Shown: positions 1 through 12,957, counted from the first letter of the stretch. The stretch is 17,500 nucleotides of DNA from Halisarca cf. caerulea (GCA_963170055.1 CAUJGJ010000327.1:52501-70000); one strand, 5' to 3'. Numbers and translations: made by a program. The notes: generated by a model from the sequence alone, not told the origin.

Positions 1-719
1 AGATCCATGCAGTCCATTGTAGCCTCAGGCAACTCCTTAGACAAACATATATAGACAGGTATTTATGGATACATGACCATGCTCGCTATACATAGCTATA
101 CACAGTATGTACGGGTTGTGCTAATAGAAGAGATGTACTAGATATGTACTTTCATCTGTATAATCTTTCACTCAGTGCATTTTCCTACTAGTAGGAAGGA
201 CACGATGTTGTTACTCTATATAAGAACTGAAATAGATTTAGTGATATTGAATGCAAATAAACCTTTACACAATGTCATAATTATTATTACTGTACGTTCA
301 AAAAGTCTATCTGAGCTTCATCATGATTGAGTTGCTCTGTTGTCCACTATCTCAGAAAACAGTAAAACATTGAAATTCTGAACTTTGAAATGGTATAAGA
401 ATCAGAACAATTAATACTATAGAGCTACACATGTTCAGTTGATTCAGTCAAATGCAGGTAATGTACATTGTCTGTGAATTATTATTAAATTTAGTGAGTT
501 ATGTGTTTCCTTAGATGTCTGTTTAAGCCGTCTTCTCCGTATGTTGCAATAAAATAATATTATAGTGCTGCAAATTTAATGAGTTTTGGTGCACCTGACT
601 ATAGCTAGTTTGCAGTGCAGCAGACATTCTCCTCACGAACTAAACAGAATTACAGGTCTATATATATATATATAAGACTGTAAACAATGCAGCCTGAAGG
701 AGAACTAAAATAAGTGTAC

Positions 720-878
720 CAGTGAAACCTCTTTAAACCAAACCCACTGTATTCTGGAACCCTCTAAACTGGATGTGTATTGAAATCTAGCTATCTATAC
801 TTGCTGTATAGAACCTTTGTAATCTGGAAACTTCTCTAAACAGAACCCTAATGGTGTTCGGTTTAGAGAGGTTACACA
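720..878. mobile_element. Short inverted-repeat MITE of the CAGTGAAACC type (pogo/Tigger-like termini)
   Basis: The left end reads cagtgaaacctctttaaac. The right end, reverse-complemented, reads ctgtgtaacctctctaaac, giving imperfect terminal inverted repeats of about 19 bp around a short unrelated core. The duplicate at about 13850 lacks this sequence, and its aaggtacatg continues where the insertion begins. There is no coding capacity. A clear TA target duplication is not visible here, unlike in the sister copies at 6963-7206 and 17267-17433. Confidence 0.5.
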
Positions 879-966
879 GTCTGTATATCAGACATACAAT
901 GTTCCTTTAGATGCTATTGGAAATGTCCCTATAATATTATGTGGCTTTAATGCTCTCTCCTCACAG

Positions 967-2147
967 ATATTGAGGCATCCAGCTGCAGCCCAATCACAGT
1001 ATCTCCATTGAGCCTTCTTCTGCCACAATAGGGAACGATGTGTGGGTCACATGCACAGCAAAGAACTGCAATGTCCTTCCAAGAATAGATGGTAAATGGT
1101 CAGCAGTATGCAGCAGACAACGCATGTGGAAACGTCCAGATTTGTTATGATAACACTCCTGGCTGTGCTTAGTGATAAGTATATTTTCTTAGTGATAAGT
1201 ATATTAGCCACGCATTTATCTCATGATTTAGGCTGATCATCGGGCGTATTCAAATACCGAATCTGCGTTTAGTGACATTTTCTGTCGTCATGATTGCTTT
1301 GTCACATGCTGGCTTGCGACGAAATTGAATGTTCTTTGGAATTTTAGTTTTTGGCTGGGTGATGCATCAGGGAACTAGCTAGGGGCAGTTTATTGGTGCC
1401 AACTTTGAGTCATCCAGAGAATACAACTTTCCATGTGGCAGCAAGAGTTCCTGTCCCAAGTTATAGGCGTTTGAAGTTTGTCTTTTGAGGGCCAATATTA
1501 CAGATCTCGCCTTTGGAGAGGAATTGGAAATGTTTTGCTACCACCCAAAGCGTTTCATTTTTTAGTAGGGGTTAGTAAAACCTTAGTAGCTTCTGCGCGC
1601 TTGAAGCGGGTCTTTCAAAAGGGTAATTGTTGAAACGTTTGTGTGTCTGCCTACATGTTAAGCCTACATTTGACGTTCTGAAGCTTTTGCAAGTTGAGAA
1701 CAGAAGCTGAAAAAAGACCGAAATTTTCACACCTTCGAATTAGTGCGGACATGTCCCACATGCAAAGCATAAAAGCTTGCCAATGGATCCATTATGACCG
1801 GATCATCATATTATATACAACAATTAAGTATACAGTCAACCTTGTTAGTGAACCTTGGGACCCTCCAAGTTGCTACTTACTATCAGTAGTACTTGCTAAC
1901 CACATAGATTAGTATTATGGGTTATAAGCTGGGGTACCGGTATCATATCTTTGTACTTCCTAACCAGGTATCACTCATTAACAGTGTTCTTACTAACGAG
2001 GCTCTACTGCATAGTTGTTCTAACTCTACACAATGTGAATAGATCACACAATGGAACTACCTTTGAGTGTCACTTTAGAAGCATAAGTCAAGACAGTAAG
2101 ATCAGCAGTGGTGGAACAGTCACCCGATCTGTGGGTTGGAGAGGAAG
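967..2147 (+). pseudogene. Broken Ig-domain exon, split by a ~0.9 kb insertion
   Basis: The acceptor ctctcctcacag (ending 966) is followed by sequence matching the intact Ig exon at 14246-14581. The first half encodes a recognisable Ig strand (ATIGNDVWVTC), but a net 2-base gain near 997 puts it out of frame with the start of the exon. Homology ends around 1108. It resumes at about 2011 with gttctaactctacacaatg, encoding VLTLHNVNRSHNGTTFEC, the region before the second Ig cysteine. A net 4-base gain near 2125-2145 again shifts the frame before the surviving donor (aag|gtgaat). The matching signal-peptide exon has also lost its ATG: near 430-455 only gttgattcagtcaaatgcag remains. This is a non-functional relic. 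Confidence 0.7.
1110..2010. mobile_element. Unidentified ~0.9 kb insertion inside the relic Ig exon
   Basis: This DNA separates the two halves of an exon that is continuous at 14246-14581, so it was inserted. It holds no convincing protein. Visible features are a tandem pair of agtgataagtatatt (1171-1205), a weak possible terminal inverted repeat (gtatgcagcaga near 1111 against ctatgcagtaga on the other strand near 2000-2011), and repeated tagtaag/ctaac motifs in the last 200 bases. The exact borders and the superfamily could not be set. Confidence 0.45.
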
Positions 2148-2762
2148 GTGAATCTAGATCTTATGATTTTCTTATAATAGCGAAAATTGAAAGCACTGTG
2201 CATATAATATAACCTTTATAAATTAAATATAACATTATGCAAGCTTGTAGGTTTTCATGATAAACCGGTGTATTATGCATAATATTATAGCCTACTTACT
2301 ACCATACATTACTAAATATTTGTAGGCTCCTGCATGACGGCCATTGACAAATGCCTTTACAATGTTACAGTAAATCATGACTGACGCTAGAGGTTCGTAT
2401 GCAGGGAGGATGCGGAAAGATATGGCCACCCACTTTATATGTATTGAGAAGTGAGAATTGAATAAAGTCAAGCATCGGACTACATTATAAATACCATAGT
2501 ACTTGGAATTGGACACAGTCACTTACAATTAACAGATACCCAAAATATATAACATAATTATTATTATTATGGTGCTCCAGGAATGTTTGCAAAACAAATT
2601 ATTTATTGCAAATTATTTATTGCCAAAATAATTTCTCTGCTATGCAAAATGATCACAAATTTAAGAGCTGATATAAGCTAGTGTACATGAAATATTAATA
2701 TAAAAAGCACTATAATAATTAATACTATACTATTTTAAAAGGTTACATTATATGATAATATA

Positions 2763-3311
2763 GAGCTTATGCTTTGTATGTCACATTTTTGACCTGATGT
2801 GACACTTCTAAGTAGCAATAATGTATGCGCAAGGATAGAGTATATTTCATGTTTTGACTTTAAATGCATGCTCGAACTGGATACCCAAAATCAAATCAAA
2901 GTCTACCATCCCATGCTAGAAACCAAGATTTCTATGCCATGAAAAAGATGCTAAAGGTATTTTTTGGTATTGCTGAATAGCATTGTTAGACAGCTCATCG
3001 CAGATAAACTTTGCTCTATTGCATTTCTGTCTTGTTTTCAGGACAACTGTGTGGATAGAATCTGCGGCAAGTGTTTGTAAAGAAAGCAAGAAATATAGAA
3101 ATTTATACCTTTAGCCTCTTTATTGAGTACATAATAGGCATCTTCATTTCTAGCGTGCACGTGGGATAGCAGACCTCGCTATAATTTTGGATCAGGTTGG
3201 CGCTGAGTTATAGTCGGAAAAGGGGGTATTCTCTATAAATTTACTGCACATACATTTTGTCACTCTGACGTGTGACGTCACGTCATATGTTTTGCATAAA
3301 TGCATAAGCTC
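2763..3311. mobile_element. 549 bp MITE with gagcttatgc termini and TA target duplication
   Basis: The left end gagcttatgc (2763-2772) and right end gcataagctc (3302-3311) are perfect 10 bp inverted repeats. Each is flanked by TATA, so the insertion is into TA, as for Tc1/mariner-type elements. The duplicate lacks the element: there the flanking sequence is continuous around 15825-15845, giving an empty site. No transposase frame is visible. The right subterminal region holds the palindrome tgacgtca (3273-3280), the CREB/ATF consensus. Confidence 0.75.
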
Positions 3312-3409
3312 TATAGTTTATAATTCTACTCATTCCATTTTTCATGATTTTACACCAATATCACAGCTGTAATAATAATTATGTAGATTAATTTTATACA
3401 TTACTAAAT

Positions 3410-4030
3410 TTTTAGCTTCAATACAAATTCTGCTTCTTCTGCCCTTAAAGAATTAGGTATATCAACTCTCTCTGCTAGACGGAAAATTTACTTCGCCCAA
3501 ACCGTATACAAATGCGTATCTTCACAATCACCTACTTATCTTAGGAACCTTTTATCCACTCCAACTTCTCAGTATAATACTAGAGCATCTTTAACTTTCA
3601 ATTAAATCTTCCACGTTTGCGTACTTCCCTTGGCCAGAAGGCATTTAGTTTTGTCGGTGCATCCATTTGACGGTGTCTTCCAAACAACATACAATGCTGT
3701 GGGGTATTCACAAGACTATGCGTAAATCACTTTTTGAACGATTAGCCCAGTATTTCTGTACACAACATGCATGCATGTGTTTTCACACACCAATCAACTT
3801 TAGTTATTTCATTGACAATGGTTATTATATTCCCCAGAACTGATTGAATATTTTTATTGTATTGTAATTCTGATCTCTCATTTTATTTTATTTTTTGCTG
3901 CATCTCAATTTTTCTGGAATTTTTGTACTTCCTCCGTGTTTCTTTTGTGTTTTGCTTTTGTCCCTTTTTTTCTTTTCTGGGTGACACTTATAGTAGCCTC
4001 TGGCTAAAGATTCCTCAGATTAAATAAGAA
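3410..4030 (+). mobile_element. 5'-truncated non-LTR retrotransposon (LINE), 3' end
   Basis: Frame 3444-3605 encodes a short piece (SARRKIYFAQTVYK, then SPTYLRNLL, ending NTRASLTFN) that resembles the region after the reverse transcriptase of LINE-type ORF2 proteins. Shifted frames continue the same protein: LRTSLGQKAFSFVGASI near 3610-3670, where a TGA follows at the place an Asn/Trp motif would be expected, then KSLFERLAQYFC near 3725-3760. The 3' untranslated end is T-rich and closes with tagtagcctctggctaa (3991-4007) and ttaaataagaa (4020-4030). A second genomic copy of this tail is at 14130-14207. The element is dead: frameshifted, stopped and truncated. Clade is not assigned. Confidence 0.65.
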
Positions 4031-4848
4031 TACTTGATACCCGATTGCAAGTGCAATTGGAATTCACAGCACACATCATCGCATGGCAATTCCGACAAGA
4101 GCCTCTCTCCCCCCTCTCAAAAAGTAATGTAGAAAATTCAAATGGAATTGATGTGCACCTCGATCAGGTACTTTTCACTGACTGATTTGTCCACTATGGA
4201 AACCTTTTGGGCGCCAAGACCGTCCAACATCAAATACTACACAATTAGTATTACACTATTATCTACACATACACGGTTATACTTGTATGTAACCAGTCAA
4301 ACTTAATCATTTCACATTCACATTAGGTGGAAAACCAATTGGGGGACACATGAGTCTAGAGGTTATGTTCACGATGTCACATGACGGATGGTATCCTTAA
4401 CCCTCTGACGCACTCCCGAGTTAGTAAATTTTCGCCTTAAAGATTTGATAGGCACCCACAGCATCATGGGCTGTTTAACTAATAATCACCTAAAGGTCAT
4501 ATACCCTTATAAAGTAATTGTCGAGTGAGCATAACCACATTTTTGAGTTAGCCTTTAAAAGTGCACACACTAGTTTCATGCTGTCAAGCTAAAAGAACAA
4601 AGAAAGCCAAATATTTGGAAAAAATATTACACTGTTGCAGAGTTTATCTCAAGTGAGCTTGTTTTTGTGGCCATTTTACTATCGTTCATATGCAATTGAT
4701 TTTTGCAAAGGAGCTCCGCACATAATATACCTCTGTTTGGCTTATATAGAGATAACACGATCTTGAAGTGCATGGTGCACTATCAATTTCAGCGGGAATA
4801 TTTTAGTGATTCAGAAGAAAAGTGGTGGTGATTTTCTACAGCTAAACA
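4031..4848. other. Non-coding stretch upstream of the intact Ig receptor gene
   Basis: No convincing exon, RNA gene or repeat was seen between the LINE tail and the first ATG of the receptor. The last ~150 bases should contain the promoter and 5' untranslated region of the gene at 4849. No unambiguous TATA box or initiator was identified in this AT-rich background. Confidence 0.4.
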
Positions 4849-7607
<2,759 letters not shown>

Positions 7608-8557
7608 GGATGTAGGGATTGTATTATAAGTTACTAGACATGTTCAAGTAAAATAACACAACTCTGTGACAGTGATGATTGCTTGCATCATGAACAATGT
7701 CAAACAGCTTTCTACATGACATACAAAATACAAGCTCCATACCTGGAATATTCCAATATAGCTATATTCTGGCATTATGAATCAAATCACCAAAGGCATG
7801 AAGAAGCCGATCTCTACGGTAATACATGTATTACACTAGCTGCATGTCATATTTCTGTCCATCACGAAAAAGATTACAAGGAATAGTAATGCACACGGAT
7901 TGAGCATGCACTTTAGCTGTCCAAGTTGTCTGGATGGATGTACGCATATATTACACTGAGCATCTCAACCTCTATACACTGTGACAAAAACTGTACATTG
8001 AAGTATAAAATTTTTGCTGCTTTTGCAAGAACACTAGGTGCTTTACAGACAATGTCACATGCACAAATGTGACATGTTGGCCACTAGTACTCTTATAATT
8101 CACATGTCATAATATCCATTGAGCTCACGTTTCTTCTATTTTGCTAACTTGAGGACTATAAGTAATAGATATACTTGCACAGTGAAAGAAAGAACTTCAT
8201 AAACTAAATTTACATTGTTAATGAAATTCAACAGTGAGATGAAAAGTATGGGAAATAGAAAACAAAACGCTACGCATACAATGGTACACTGAGCATGAAT
8301 TTCAGTCCATGTAAACATATGCACACTCTGCTGGACTGAGGAGCTATACCCTCAATAGTGCTGTCACAGGTACACTAGCTCATTTTCACTTAAAATGTTC
8401 CCCTAACTAGATTCAGGTACCGCTGGTCTGCTCTCTTATACATATACTAACAAGTCCAGCTTCCTGGAATCAAGCTAACCTTCGAACATGCACAGAATCT
8501 GTGAACTTCTACAGAACAGCAGAGACTTTGAGTGCATGCACTCAACGCACAGTGGAG
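7608..8557. other. 3' flank of the receptor gene; no further exon seen
   Basis: The 3' untranslated region of the receptor should begin here, but no AATAAA signal was found close to the stop codon, so its end is not placed. Short open frames in this stretch have no splice context and no recognisable protein character. The last bases lead into the signal-peptide exon at 8558. Confidence 0.4.
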
Positions 8558-8600
8558 ATGATGACTGCTCAGAATCTCTTCCTGGTAGTCGTGTACTCAG
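8558..8600 (+). CDS. Candidate signal-peptide first exon without a nearby partner
   Basis: ATGATG opens MMTAQNLFLVVVYS, a short hydrophobic leader, and ends in phase 1 at a strong donor (tcag|gtgagt). This matches the design of the first exons at 4849, 11615 and 13502. No Ig exon could be found before 11615, so it may splice across to the Ig exon at 12360 as an alternative first exon, belong to a gene whose remainder was lost, or be chance. Either ATG could start; the first is used here. Confidence 0.45.
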
Positions 8601-8807
8601 GTGAGTCTTCTAGAACTTGAAACTATTATACCTGTCTTGTGTTGACATAGTCTTATACTCAAGAATAATTAGCAAGAAATAGTAATAATATATATTGTTC
8701 TAGTTAACAAAGTCCACACCCACTCAGATGCTTATGTCTCATTATGGCTTCAGCGTGCTAGTTGAGCCACTATATAACCAGACCTATGGAATGGAGAAGA
8801 GGATATA

Positions 8808-9295
8808 CAGTGGAACCTGTATAATGCGGACACCTTTTGATTGAGGACCACCGAAAGTGTCCTGATTATAGAGGTGTCCTGATTTTCCAGGGTTGCTGCA
8901 ATATAAACAGATTGCAGGTATCATAGGAAATTCTATTTGACCCCAGTGGCAAATCATATAAACAACATTTATAAGACAAATTGTGTGCTAGCTAATTGGA
9001 GCCAGCTGACTGAAACTCTTGAAAGGTAGGAATGAATATACTTATGTGCCTCTTTGCATGCAGCTGCTATTTCACCATAATACATAACTTTTGCAGTGTC
9101 CACAATACACAGGTAATAATGCCAGGGAATAGCACATGACATGTCTGTCCTGATTCCAGAATATAGAGGTGCCCGTATTTTACAGGTCTCAAATGTACAC
9201 AAGTCAATTAAGGAGGATTAGGGACCATAACCTGATGTCAGTTTATACAGGTGTCCTGATTTTCACATGTCCTGAATATATAGCAGGTTTCACTG
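8808..9295. mobile_element. 488 bp inverted-repeat element, CAGTGAAACC family
   Basis: The left end cagtggaacctgtataat follows TA. The right end, reverse-complemented, starts cagtgaaacctgctatat. Within both arms the motif gtcctgattatagaggtgtcctgatttt or variants recurs (near 8860-8890, 9145-9180, 9245-9275), as subterminal repeats. TA is kept only on the left. No transposase frame is visible, so it is a non-autonomous or decayed member of the same family as 720-878, 6963-7206 and 17267-17433. Confidence 0.6.
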
Positions 9296-9624
9296 GAGCT
9301 ATCACAAGAATAATGATATTTTGGGAGTGATGTATACTGCTATACATAAAAATAGACATTTATATATAAGCTATACATACATCCCTAGACTAAGTGTACA
9401 TTTCTTGATTCTTTTGTATCACGAGCACTCTTAAAAGATTATTAGTGTGCAACTATATTAAGGTGAAAAACATATAATATTAAAATGAAATGTACATATA
9501 AGAGGTGTGTATGCACCCACGAAACATGCATGTTGCAAGAGTGCATAGTGCCCCAGCCTGTTATGTATGTTGTATATAATATTATACTAATGTAATGTGG
9601 GCAAGCAGTTTCGAGTACAATTCA
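9296..9624. other. AT-rich stretch with no identified gene
   Basis: This holds no recognised repeat or exon. If the minus-strand exon at 9625-9803 is real, this would be its 3' untranslated and downstream sequence. No clear AATAAA was seen on the minus strand close to the stop. Confidence 0.3.
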
Positions 9625-9803
9625 TCAGACTGATGTTCTGAACTCCTGAAACATCCACTGAACATCGAGGTCCATTCTGTGCATTCTAAAGTCCTTGCAG
9701 AAGGTCAGAGGGTAGAGGATGATTCCTGCATACATAGCCCACTCAGCGAATGTACCTGCTCTCCTCAATTCAAGAAAATGCCTGCCAATGAATCCCACAG
9801 CAC
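9625..9803 (-). CDS. Candidate terminal coding exon on the minus strand, unidentified
   Basis: On the minus strand the acceptor tattccacag is followed by 2 bases and 58 open codons to TGA. The product has a strongly protein-like composition: FIGRHFLELRRAGTFAEW, then the hydrophobic stretch MYAGIILYPLTF, then a charged end (KDFRMHRMDLDVQWMFQEF) with three Trp. I do not recognise the family. It may be the C-terminus of a small membrane protein. Upstream exons on the minus strand were not secured. The plus-strand frame over the same bases (from 9719) looks less protein-like. Moderate to low certainty. Confidence 0.4.
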
Positions 9804-10075
9804 CTGTGGAATATACAGTATATTACAGGAGTGCAGTTAAACCTCTTCACAAAGTCACTTGGTACATCACTCTTGTTATATACTGTACAACAACACACAT
9901 GCTGGAAACTTCTTCAGTGGTATCTGTAGGAAATGTATTGGTTGCAACCACAACTTCATTTTAAACCATGTAAAAAGTTATAATAAAATGGAAAAAAGAT
10001 GGATGGATAAGAACTTGACAATCCTCTAAAATATTGGAACAAGGCTGGGTTGTTTACCACAGAAGGCTGGATAGG

Positions 10076-10190
10076 AATACATAGAGATAGACATGCATAG
10101 GGCTAGATGAGCATAGGGGAAGACATACATGGGGCTTGAAGGGCATAGGGATGGGCAAACATGGGGCTAGACAGGCATAGAGCTATATCT
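10076..10190 (+). repeat. Degenerate tandem repeat, unit about 24-30 bp
   Basis: Variants of acatggggctagacaggcat follow one another about four to five times (gcatagggctagatgagcat, acatggggcttgaagggcat and similar). Units are too diverged for an exact copy number. It lies between the candidate minus-strand exon and a CA tract. Confidence 0.5.
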
Positions 10191-10268
10191 AGACAGAAGT
10201 TGGTTGGACTGGGCAGAGTGTGCATGTTCATAAATCTTGCAGCTAAAATATTAACACAGGATACAGAA

Positions 10269-10304
10269 ACACACACACACACAGGCACACACACACACAT
10301 GCAC

Positions 10305-10344
<40 letters not shown>
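10269..10344 (+). repeat. (CA)n microsatellite, interrupted
   Basis: CA dinucleotides with a few interruptions (gg, tg, ag), the longest pure run being about 10312-10344. Confidence 0.9.
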
Positions 10345-10347
<3 letters not shown>

Positions 10348-10469
10348 AAACATTTATATACAGTACATATAAACAATAGTAAAGTCAGAGTAACTTGTTC
10401 AGATGCATACATTATAACTGGTCCAAGGATTGAGACTACGGCATAGGCCACAGACAGAGACTCCAAACC

Positions 10470-10547
10470 TAGTCTCGTACCCAGACCCACTTCCGCCTCC
10501 TCGCCCAAATAAAATGGCGGGCGGAAGTGGGTCTGGGTACGAGACTA
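10470..10547. mobile_element. 78 bp foldback MITE with perfect 27-28 bp inverted repeats and 9-10 bp target duplication
   Basis: The left arm (10471-10497, starting agtctcgtacccagacccac) and right arm (10520-10546) are perfect inverted repeats, extended to 28 bp if the outer t/a pair is counted. Only 22 bases separate them. The element is flanked by a direct repeat ctccaaacc (10461-10469 and 10548-10556). Nine to ten base target duplications are typical of Mutator-like elements, so this is probably a minimal MULE-derived element. It would form a very stable hairpin in DNA or RNA. The perfect arms suggest a recent insertion. Confidence 0.8.
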
Positions 10548-10556
10548 CTCCAAACC

Positions 10557-10868
10557 ACACCACTTCTGAGAGGACATTTTTCTTGAAACTTAAAACAGTA
10601 ATCATGAAAGTTGAATACTATATGCTGTTTACATTAAATAAAGAATAGATTTTACATCAATAATCACACTCAAAGTATACATAATAAAAATAGTGTGCAG
10701 TCCAACTTAAATACATATTAGGATAGTATTAGCAATAATATATATCCTAATATATATTTACATAATATTATTATACTATTATACAAACACACAAATATTC
10801 CAAATTAATGTATCCTGTAGGATATAAGTACAATCTAGAAAAATCAGCCAAATCAGAATACCATTAAA
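10557..10868. other. AT-rich stretch with no identified gene
   Basis: No exon, RNA gene or transposon was recognised. Local runs such as tatatcctaatatata (near 10740) are simple AT-rich sequence. Confidence 0.4.
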
Positions 10869-10928
10869 TTAAATGCTGTGTTCATCTAATGAATATATTG
10901 AAAGATGTCTGTGTGTTGGCATTTCAGT

Positions 10929-10938
10929 TGTGTGTGTG

Positions 10939-11000
<62 letters not shown>

Positions 11001-11053
11001 TGTGTGTGTATGTGTGTGTGTGTGTGTGTGTGCGCACGTGTGCGTGTGTGTAC
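10929..11053 (+). repeat. (GT)n compound microsatellite
   Basis: A near-continuous GT tract with occasional CA, AC and GC interruptions. Long open frames overlapping it on both strands owe much of their length to the repeat. Confidence 0.9.
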
Positions 11054-11225
11054 GCAAATATAATAATATTACTATTGCATCCTGTGGCATGGGCAATAAG
11101 CACAGTCCAGTGAAGACAGTCAAATTAACAATCAGGTCATATTGTTGCTGGTGGTGGTGGCATGGAGTGGTGGGCTCGGGGATTTCTCTAACAAACCTGA
11201 CTGCTGTGCGCCTTAGTTTACTCAT

Positions 11226-11614
11226 ATATACTATGAATCTACGTACAACATATACATTTTATACGCACTGCATATACCGCATAATTAAAGGTGAATTCAA
11301 AATTGCACTCTGCAATACAAACTGAAAATGGAAACGAACTTGCTGAAGACTGCTACAGCCAGAACAGCAGGTGGCAATATTATTGTTGCTGTAAAATTAA
11401 TTTACTGCAATACAATACAACAATAGAGTTACCGTAAGAGTGTACAGTGGATCCGTGAGAATGTATTCAAGATATTCTCTCACAGAATCTATTACAGCAT
11501 TGTATAGTTAACATCAACAAACAAGTTGATAAACTAATTGATAGCTTGTGTATATATGTATGCCCAAACATTTAGCTGAGCTTTAGTGTATTTTGAGGAT
11601 TCACAGCGGAAGAG
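11226..11614. other. Upstream region of the Ig exon pair beginning at 11615
   Basis: No exon could be supported. An ATG near 11327 opens METNLLKTATARTA before a weak possible donor, but nothing confirms it. The last 50-100 bases presumably contain the 5' untranslated region of the gene at 11615. Confidence 0.3.
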
Positions 11615-11900
11615 ATGCCCGAAAAGATGTTTCTCGCAATTACTTTGTGTTTAACTGGAATTTGTGTCATGTGTGAAAGTATGTCAACTCACATTACTGA
11701 GGCATGTACCATAGGATGGGTTTAAATTGCTTGAGTGAAAAAGCTGATTAACAGTTAATTGCAAGATCACAAATATCAAAAACGAATTATGACCAGCTAT
11801 AGCCTGACCTGTATGTAGTTATGTGTTAGGAAAAGCAATTTTAGAAAGTTTACGCATGCTATCTAGTGTGCATTCCCCTAAACGTAGTTACTGTATTATA

Positions 11901-11947
<47 letters not shown>

Positions 11948-12704
11948 CATAGATGGATAGATCATAGATAGATAGATAGATAGAAATAGATAGATAGATA
12001 GATAGATAGATTCTGCACTTTTAATACAGAATATACAATTTTTTACAAAATCTTTTAAATCACAATAATGCTGCAGTCGTAATCAGTCCACTTCCATTGG
12101 ATTAAAAAAATGCTAGATTGACAAGTTTCTTACAGTGCTTTGTGCACATTACATGGGTACACAATTATACCAGTTGGATAGCAAGGGTTAGGGTTCTGGA
12201 TTATCAAAGGTTGGGCTTGAAAAATCATGCATATGACTTATAATTATCTTTTAAATTACTAGAATATCTACATCAGCTTTCTACATCACAATACAAGGTT
12301 TATGCAACTTATGATAGGGAGAAAGCTATTATCATCTTTTCATATCTTGCAATTTGCAGCTGCAGTACCCAAGGTAGCCGATCAGATTTCAATGTCTGTT
12401 GAACCACCAACAGCAGCAGTTGACGATGACGTAAAGATAAAGTGTGCACACAACATATCACGTGTCATTGACTACTACCCAAGAATAGCAGTGAACAGTT
12501 GGATATACACAGTGGACACTCTAACAAGAAGTGAAAAGTACAATTTGACCAATTCCACTTTCATCAATGGAGTAGCAGTTCTTGTTCTAACACTACACAA
12601 TGTTGGAATGACAGACAATGGGACTATATTTCAATGCTACTTCAGACTGAATGGTGGAATGGAGATCCGAAGCAATGTGGCAGCTCTGATGGTTCATAAC
12701 AGAG
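11615..12704 (+). CDS. Ig-domain receptor, signal-peptide and Ig exons (3' part unresolved)
   Basis: Exon 11615-11678 encodes the leader MPEKMFLAITLCLTGICVMCE and ends in phase 1 (gaaa|gtatgt). Exon 12360-12704 is a complete phase 1-1 Ig domain: Cys50 in VKIKC, core Trp69, and Cys114 in the TDNGTIFQC motif (the D-x-G...C signature of Ig F strands). Sequons at Asn53, Asn83 and Asn86 suggest a glycosylated extracellular domain. The acceptor has a tandem form, ttgcag|ctgcag, so two sites 6 bases apart both keep the frame. The Ig is a clear relative of the one at 14246 (shared CAHNIS and VLVLTLHNV). The exon ends phase 1 and could splice to 14246, making a two-Ig protein, or to undetected exons. 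No stop, stalk or membrane exon lies between 12704 and 13502. Confidence 0.65.
11915..12010 (+). repeat. (GATA)n microsatellite
   Basis: Tetranucleotide gata array with a few interruptions, preceded by a short (AT)n run at 11901-11914. It sits in the intron between the signal-peptide and Ig exons. Confidence 0.9.
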
Positions 12705-12830
12705 GTATGAGGCATATACTCCCATGCATTATTAATGCATATCACATATATATATATAGCCATATACCATGATCAGTGCCTAGTGTATGGCATTGCAAAA
12801 CAGCATCTGAAAGTAAAAATAGTATATCGG

Positions 12831-12832
<2 letters not shown>

Positions 12833-12862
<30 letters not shown>
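12833..12862 (+). repeat. (AT)n microsatellite
   Basis: About 15 uninterrupted AT units ahead of a large CA tract. Confidence 0.85.
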
Positions 12863-12865
<3 letters not shown>

Positions 12866-12957
12866 TATAATAATTACCAAGTAAGCATACAATGTCATGT
12901 GAACATGCATCTCACAAGTACATGAACATGCACACACAAGAACTCACAAACATATGA

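Larger units (their letters stand above)
145..3380 (+). repeat. Left copy of a diverged segmental duplication of an Ig gene segment
   Basis: This stretch aligns in order with about 13165-15890. Matching landmarks are ctactaggaaggacac (near 191 and 13195), gagttgctctgttgtc (near 329 and 13300), the Ig exon halves (967-1108 and 2011-2147 against 14246-14581), cgaaaattgaaag (near 2183 and 14609), the catttctctgct block (near 2630 and 15709) and tatcacagct (near 3360 and 15873). Similarity stops at the splice acceptor matching 15880, so the stalk exon is not recognisable here. The left copy has taken up several insertions and is no longer coding. Homology was judged by eye. Confidence 0.75.

Noticed and set aside
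1694..1912. 72-codon plus-strand frame in the insertion
   Set aside because: No recognisable protein or repeat-family domain; compatible with chance.
8136..8324. Hydrophobic 62-codon minus-strand frame
   Set aside because: AT-rich DNA gives hydrophobic frames by chance; no acceptor, donor or recognisable family.
9719..9964. 81-codon plus-strand frame
   Set aside because: No splice or start context; the minus strand over 9625-9803 reads much more like protein.
11915..12010. Possible CRISPR-like spaced repeats
   Set aside because: It is a plain gata microsatellite, with no spacers, and the window is clearly eukaryotic.
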